Positions 60,935 through 64,000 of a stretch of DNA of 64,000 nucleotides are shown one piece after another (within the stretch, counting starts at the first letter, position 1; every line of letters begins with the position of its first letter). The stretch is from G965250275 sp965250275 (GTDB lineage Bacteria > Pseudomonadota > Alphaproteobacteria > Rhodobacterales > Rhodobacteraceae). The stretch lies in contig OZ252297.1 of NCBI GenBank assembly GCA_965250275.1, forward strand, positions 1,984,001-2,048,000, read 5' to 3'. A model generated the notes under the pieces. The model searched no databases and was not told where the DNA came from. It saw only the letters and a list, made by a program, of their open reading frames with translations. A program made the translations under genes and the position numbers.

Positions 60935-60938
60935 CCTT
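60935..60938 (-). promoter_or_regulatory. Shine-Dalgarno that selects the ATA start of infC
   Basis: AAGG (read on the - strand) with a 9-base spacer to the ATA at 60925. The alternative ATT start at 60934 would have no spacer. This decides the infC start. Confidence 0.6.
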
Positions 60939-61137
60939 GGTTGTTGTCGAAATACGAAGCCGCAAAGTAAACCTGCCCCCCGGTTCTTTCAAGCTGCAAT
61001 CGCATTATTTTTCAGGCAGAAAGCACCACGCAAGGACCGTCGAGAACTGAAACTGCCGAAGCTCGATCTGATCCCCGCCGACGGGCCACAAAGTGGAGCG
61101 CAACGTTGCAGTGGGCCGGGCATTCGGAGGCGCGCGA

Positions 61138-61156
61138 CGAGACGCGATGCGTCTCG
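61138..61156. repeat. Perfect inverted repeat downstream of the MFS gene
   Basis: CGAGACGC (61138-61145) and GCGTCTCG (61149-61156) with a 3-base loop, beginning 22 bases after the MFS stop. No T-run follows on either strand. It may terminate the MFS transcript or lie within an infC leader (its transcript would start upstream of 60926). The rest of the 60926-61177 gap shows nothing else. Confidence 0.45.
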
Positions 61157-61177
61157 AAAGGACTCCGTAATATCGCT

Positions 61178-62353
61178 CTAACCCGCAGCGATTTGATCCG
61201 CATTCAGGTGTTGTGAGATCCAGAGCACGGCAAGTGCCAGTGCGGCACCCAGTCCGCCGAAAACGCCCAGCCACAAAAGGCCGGGGCCAGCCAACACGCC
61301 CGCACCTGCCGCTGACCCAAGCGCGGCGCCAACATAAATGGCTGCAGCGTTCAATGCGAGCAGAACAGGGGCGCTGGCCGGCTCAAGGCTAATGAGCCGC
61401 ACTTGCTGCGCTGCCATAAAGGCCCAGCCAAAGGCCGCCCAGACCAGCGAAAGGGTCATCACCGCCGTTGTGGACATCGGCAGCAGCGAGAAGACCGGCA
61501 TGATCAGTATCTGTGCCACTGCCAACAGCGTCAGTGTCCGGTAGCTGCCAATCCTGTCCGCCAGCCGCCCCCCCAGCAGGTTCCCAACCACAGCGCCGAC
61601 GCCAAACACAAGAAGTGTCAGAGTGATACCGTTGCGGCCATACTGCATGGTCTCGGACAGGAGCGGTGCGATGAAGGTGTAAACGACGTAGATCGAGCCC
61701 AAAAAGAATGTGGTAAACGAAATCGCCACCATCAGCCGCGGCGTTGCCAGAACATGACCCAGATCGCTGAGCGAAACGGGCTTGAAGGACAACCCGGAGG
61801 GCACCCGTGTCCAAAGCAACCAGATCACGGGCAGGGCCAGCAAGAACACGCAGAGGAAGGCTGTGCGCCACCCAAAGGTGTAAGCCACAAACCCGCCGGC
61901 GGGGACGCCAAGCACCTGTGCAAGGGTCAATCCAAAAAACACCGAAGCGAGCGCGCGCGCTTGCCGCTCGGGCGCAGATAGTGCTGCTGCGACGGCGGCC
62001 GCGACGGGAGTAATCAGACCGGCGCCTGCTGCGGCAAGGACGCGGGAGCCAAACAGGATGCTCGGGGTCGGGGCAAGGGCCGCAACCAGACAGGACAAGG
62101 CAAAGAGACTAAGACCTGCAGTCAGGATCTTGCGCCGACCGACCCGGCCTGTGATTGAAACGAGCAGAGGCGATAGCAGCGCATAACCCAAGGCATAGAC
62201 GGTCATCAACGCGCCGGCCTGACTTGACGTGATGCCCACATCCTCGGCCAGTGGGTTCAGCAGCCCAACCACCATAAAGGCGCCCATTCCGGTCACGAAA
62301 TTGGCGGCCGACAGGATCGAAATCACTGCCGTCTGGCTCGGTTCTTGGGTCAT
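61178..62353 (-). CDS. MFS transporter, DHA1/AraJ-type
   Basis: Major facilitator of 391 residues with 12 predicted helices. The first helix LSAANFVTGMGAFMVVGLLNPL, the loop LLSPLLVSITGRVGRRK (GxxxxGRxxRR motif A) and FGSRVLAAAGAGLI fit the DHA1 drug-efflux group related to AraJ/YdhP exporters. The substrate is unknown. It lies 96 bases downstream of the ferredoxin-NADP reductase gene on the same strand. Confidence 0.88.
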   Translation of the reverse strand: MTQEPSQTAVISILSAANFVTGMGAFMVVGLLNPLAEDVGITSSQAGALMTVYALGYALLSPLLVSITGRVGRRKILTAGLSLFALSCLVAALAPTPSILFGSRVLAAAGAGLITPVAAAVAAALSAPERQARALASVFFGLTLAQVLGVPAGGFVAYTFGWRTAFLCVFLLALPVIWLLWTRVPSGLSFKPVSLSDLGHVLATPRLMVAISFTTFFLGSIYVVYTFIAPLLSETMQYGRNGITLTLLVFGVGAVVGNLLGGRLADRIGSYRTLTLLAVAQILIMPVFSLLPMSTTAVMTLSLVWAAFGWAFMAAQQVRLISLEPASAPVLLALNAAAIYVGAALGSAAGAGVLAGPGLLWLGVFGGLGAALALAVLWISQHLNADQIAAG

Positions 62354-62449
62354 GTGGTGTTCCGTCGGCGGATCGGGGGTTTGTCTCCCCGGCCCAAGCC
62401 TACTGGACCGGCAATCGGGATGCCAGTCCGGGCGGAAGTCAGACGGTGA

Positions 62450-63304
62450 TCAGTCCAGAAAGGCCTTTTCGACCACATATTCCTGCGGTTTTGAGTTTGC
62501 CCCCTCGCGCAGGCCAAACTCTTCGAGCATGTCCTTGATTTCCAGGTTGAAGGCCAGGTTGCCACAGACCATGGCCCGGTCGGTTTCAGGGCTCAGCGGC
62601 TCAACACCCAGATCGGCAAAGACGTCGCCGGCGCGGATCAGGTCGGTGATCCGCCCCATCTTTGGGCTCTCTTCACGTGTGGTTGTGGGGTAGTAACGCA
62701 ACTTGTCAGCAAACCCCTCACCGATGAGTTCCTCGAGAAGTTCATCTTTGCGGATGCTCTCGATCAGTTCGGCGCCGTACTGTAGCTCGCCGGTCTCGCG
62801 GCACGTGTGCGTCACGATGACTTCGTCGTAGTCGGTATAGGTCTGCGGATCACGCAACAAAGAGGCAAAAGGCGCAAAGCCGGTGCCCGTGGCAAAGAGC
62901 CAAAGGCGTTTGCCTGGCAAGAGCGCGTCATGCACCAATGTGCCAACCGGTTTCGGGCGCAGGATGATCTGGTCCCCCGGCTGGATATGCTGAAGCTTTG
63001 ACGTCAGCGGCCCGTCCTGCACCTTGATGGAGTAGAATTCCAGCTCGTCGTCCCAACTGGGAGAAGCGATGGAGTAGGCCCTCAGCAGCGGCTTCTGTTT
63101 GCCGGTTTTTGGATCGGGGTCTCCCATCAGGCCGATCATCACAAACTCCCCAGAGCGGAAACGTAAAGCCGCGGGGCGGGTGCATCGGAATGAGAACAGA
63201 CGATCTGTCCAGTGCTTGACCTCGGTCACGGTCTGGGCATCGGGCAACGTTGGCGCCTTGACGGCGGTGGCTTCGGTCACGGGGGTCATCTCTGTCATGG
63301 TCAT
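62450..63304 (-). CDS. fpr: Ferredoxin/flavodoxin--NADP(+) reductase
   Basis: FAD enzyme exchanging electrons between NADPH and ferredoxin or flavodoxin. LLRAYSIASPSW carries the FAD-binding RxYS motif, FATGTGFAPFASLLR the NADP pocket, and the C-terminal KAFLD is typical of bacterial FPRs. From the ATG at 63304 it has 284 residues; later ATGs at 63298 and 63289 would change only a few. It follows the cysH/DUF934 genes at 64 bases, so reductant for sulfite reduction is a plausible role. Confidence 0.92.
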   Translation of the reverse strand: MTMTEMTPVTEATAVKAPTLPDAQTVTEVKHWTDRLFSFRCTRPAALRFRSGEFVMIGLMGDPDPKTGKQKPLLRAYSIASPSWDDELEFYSIKVQDGPLTSKLQHIQPGDQIILRPKPVGTLVHDALLPGKRLWLFATGTGFAPFASLLRDPQTYTDYDEVIVTHTCRETGELQYGAELIESIRKDELLEELIGEGFADKLRYYPTTTREESPKMGRITDLIRAGDVFADLGVEPLSPETDRAMVCGNLAFNLEIKDMLEEFGLREGANSKPQEYVVEKAFLD

Positions 63305-63367
63305 CTCGCCGGTTCTGGTAAACCGACACCCTTGAGTAATCTTTGATTCAGGTCAGGAAAAGGGGGC

Positions 63368-63745
63368 TTAGCCGCGCAGGCGGGATTGATAATTGTGATC
63401 CTGCCAGTTGGCCCGTGCCAGCCAGTCTGTTTCGGGTTGCCGCCGGGCGAGATCGTCCGAGATTTCGACGTCATCGAATCCCGAGCGACGGGCCATCGCA
63501 TACTGGTCCGACAAGACATGACCGCGTGCCCGCAGATGCCCGGTGTAGCCGCCCAGCCGCAACTGGCGGGCCAAGGTAAAGCCGCGCCCGTCAGCGAAAC
63601 TGGGAAAATCGATGCGAACCAGATCAACTTGATCGATTTGGTTCAGCACGTCTGCCGGATCAGAATCAGAGGCCACATCCAGCATGCGCGGCGGTTGCAG
63701 TGACGGCGACGGGCCGAAGCCAGTGTCGGTGACGATGACAGTCAT
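63368..63745 (-). CDS. DUF934 family protein, sulfate-assimilation associated
   Basis: A 125-residue protein from the ATG at 63745 (GGAGTTTC just before), beginning TVIVTDTGFGPS. The conserved core FPSFADGRGFTLARQLRLGG and LRARGHVLSDQYAMARRSGF identifies DUF934. The family is nearly always encoded with cysH and cysI in assimilatory sulfate reduction. Its biochemical role is not established, though a link to siroheme sulfite reductase is assumed. It overlaps the cysH stop by four bases. Confidence 0.9.
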   Translation of the reverse strand: MTVIVTDTGFGPSPSLQPPRMLDVASDSDPADVLNQIDQVDLVRIDFPSFADGRGFTLARQLRLGGYTGHLRARGHVLSDQYAMARRSGFDDVEISDDLARRQPETDWLARANWQDHNYQSRLRG

Positions 63746-64000
63746 GAAGAAACTCCTGTGCGGACCATGCGGCCATCCACGAAATGGATGCCACACTCGT
63801 CTTTGGATTGATCGCGCCAGCGGCCGGCGCGTGCGTCTTCGCCGGGCTTGACCGGAGAGGTGCAGGGCGCGCAGCCAATGGACGGATACCCCTGTGCCAC
63901 CAGCGGATGCCGGGGCAGTCGGTTTTCGTCCATATACGTGCGCACATCTTCGGGTGCCCAATGGGCCAGCGGGTTGACCTTCAGCAAATCCGTGCGCGGG
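63742..64000 (-). CDS. cysH: Adenylyl-sulfate (APS) reductase, C-terminal part only
   Basis: Thioredoxin-dependent reductase of activated sulfate to sulfite. Only the last 86 codons lie in the window; the N-terminal region is beyond base 64000. LVAQGYPSIGCAPCTSPV gives a Cys-x2-Cys, missing from PAPS-specific E. coli CysH but present in the [4Fe-4S] APS-type enzymes; DECGIHF carries the catalytic Cys. So it should use adenylyl sulfate directly, not PAPS. The stop overlaps DUF934 by four bases. Confidence 0.9.
   Translation of the reverse strand, partial: PRTDLLKVNPLAHWAPEDVRTYMDENRLPRHPLVAQGYPSIGCAPCTSPVKPGEDARAGRWRDQSKDECGIHFVDGRMVRTGVSS

Noticed and set aside
1..64000. tRNA genes, CRISPR arrays, insertion sequences, prophage or integrase genes
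   Set aside because: No cloverleaf-like sequence, regular repeat-spacer array, transposase, terminal repeat, integrase or phage gene was recognised by eye; all gaps are below 300 bases. A tRNA or covariance-model search would be the decisive test.

Overview
This 64 kb window looks like the chromosome of an alphaproteobacterium of the Rhodobacteraceae, probably the marine Roseobacter group. The inference rests on gene content and order: a form II CO-dehydrogenase-type coxSLM locus, DUF1194 and Hint-domain proteins, the dnaB–alr–mlaEF–radA–cvpA–purF run, an IF-3 gene with a non-AUG start, an alphaproteobacterial GAAC-N7-GAAC SOS box, and uniformly high GC coding bias. No tRNA, rRNA, CRISPR array, insertion sequence or prophage was seen. 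No gap between genes exceeds 300 bases.

Layout. Bases 1-3086 hold the end of birA, coaX and ribonuclease J on the + strand. Bases 3174-10417 are mixed: a 2OG-Fe(II) oxygenase, a DEAD-box helicase, a glycosyltransferase pair, prfC, a SnoaL-like gene behind an SOS box, and a Hint protein. Bases 10585-13726 hold an SDR/AlkC-like pair and an FbpC-type ATPase that is alone. A WYL regulator with a palindromic candidate operator precedes tatABC and a DUF815 ATPase (13750-17134). A nitrilase/flavin-oxidoreductase/LuxR group and a small secreted protein (17164-20123) separate these from nlpD-like, pcm and surE.

Bases 22898-36789 are a long, nearly continuous - strand housekeeping region: SDR, a small unknown, purF, a second Hint protein, cvpA, radA, a PqiA-like protein, mlaF, mlaE, alr, a MipA/OmpV protein, a DUF1194 protein, dnaB, pyrE and pyrC. 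Four-base ATGA overlaps couple alr-mlaE-mlaF-pqiA. Bases 36905-43745 hold a compact surface-glycan cluster: three PF13704-type glycosyltransferases (one fused to a degenerate sulfotransferase-like domain), an FkbM methyltransferase, a sulfotransferase and an unknown possible hydrolase.

Bases 43990-55650 are the most distinctive part. All genes are on the + strand: moxR/coxD, an odd P-loop protein, coxE, two YeeE/YedE sulfur transporters, XdhC, a molybdopterin-binding protein, an acyl-CoA synthetase and coxS-coxL-coxM, closed by a strong terminator. CoxL carries AYRGAGR, so this is a form II enzyme whose substrate may not be CO. The YeeE/YedE promoter carries two ATTC-N8-GAAT (SqrR/BigR-type) sites next to a near-perfect FNR box, which suggests control by reactive sulfur and oxygen.

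Bases 55806-63987 hold a membrane protein with a methanethiol oxidase, a DUF2950/DUF3300 pair whose DUF3300 member ends in a histone H1-like Lys/Ala tail, infC, an MFS exporter, ferredoxin-NADP reductase, and DUF934 with the end of an iron-sulfur type cysH, which runs off the window.
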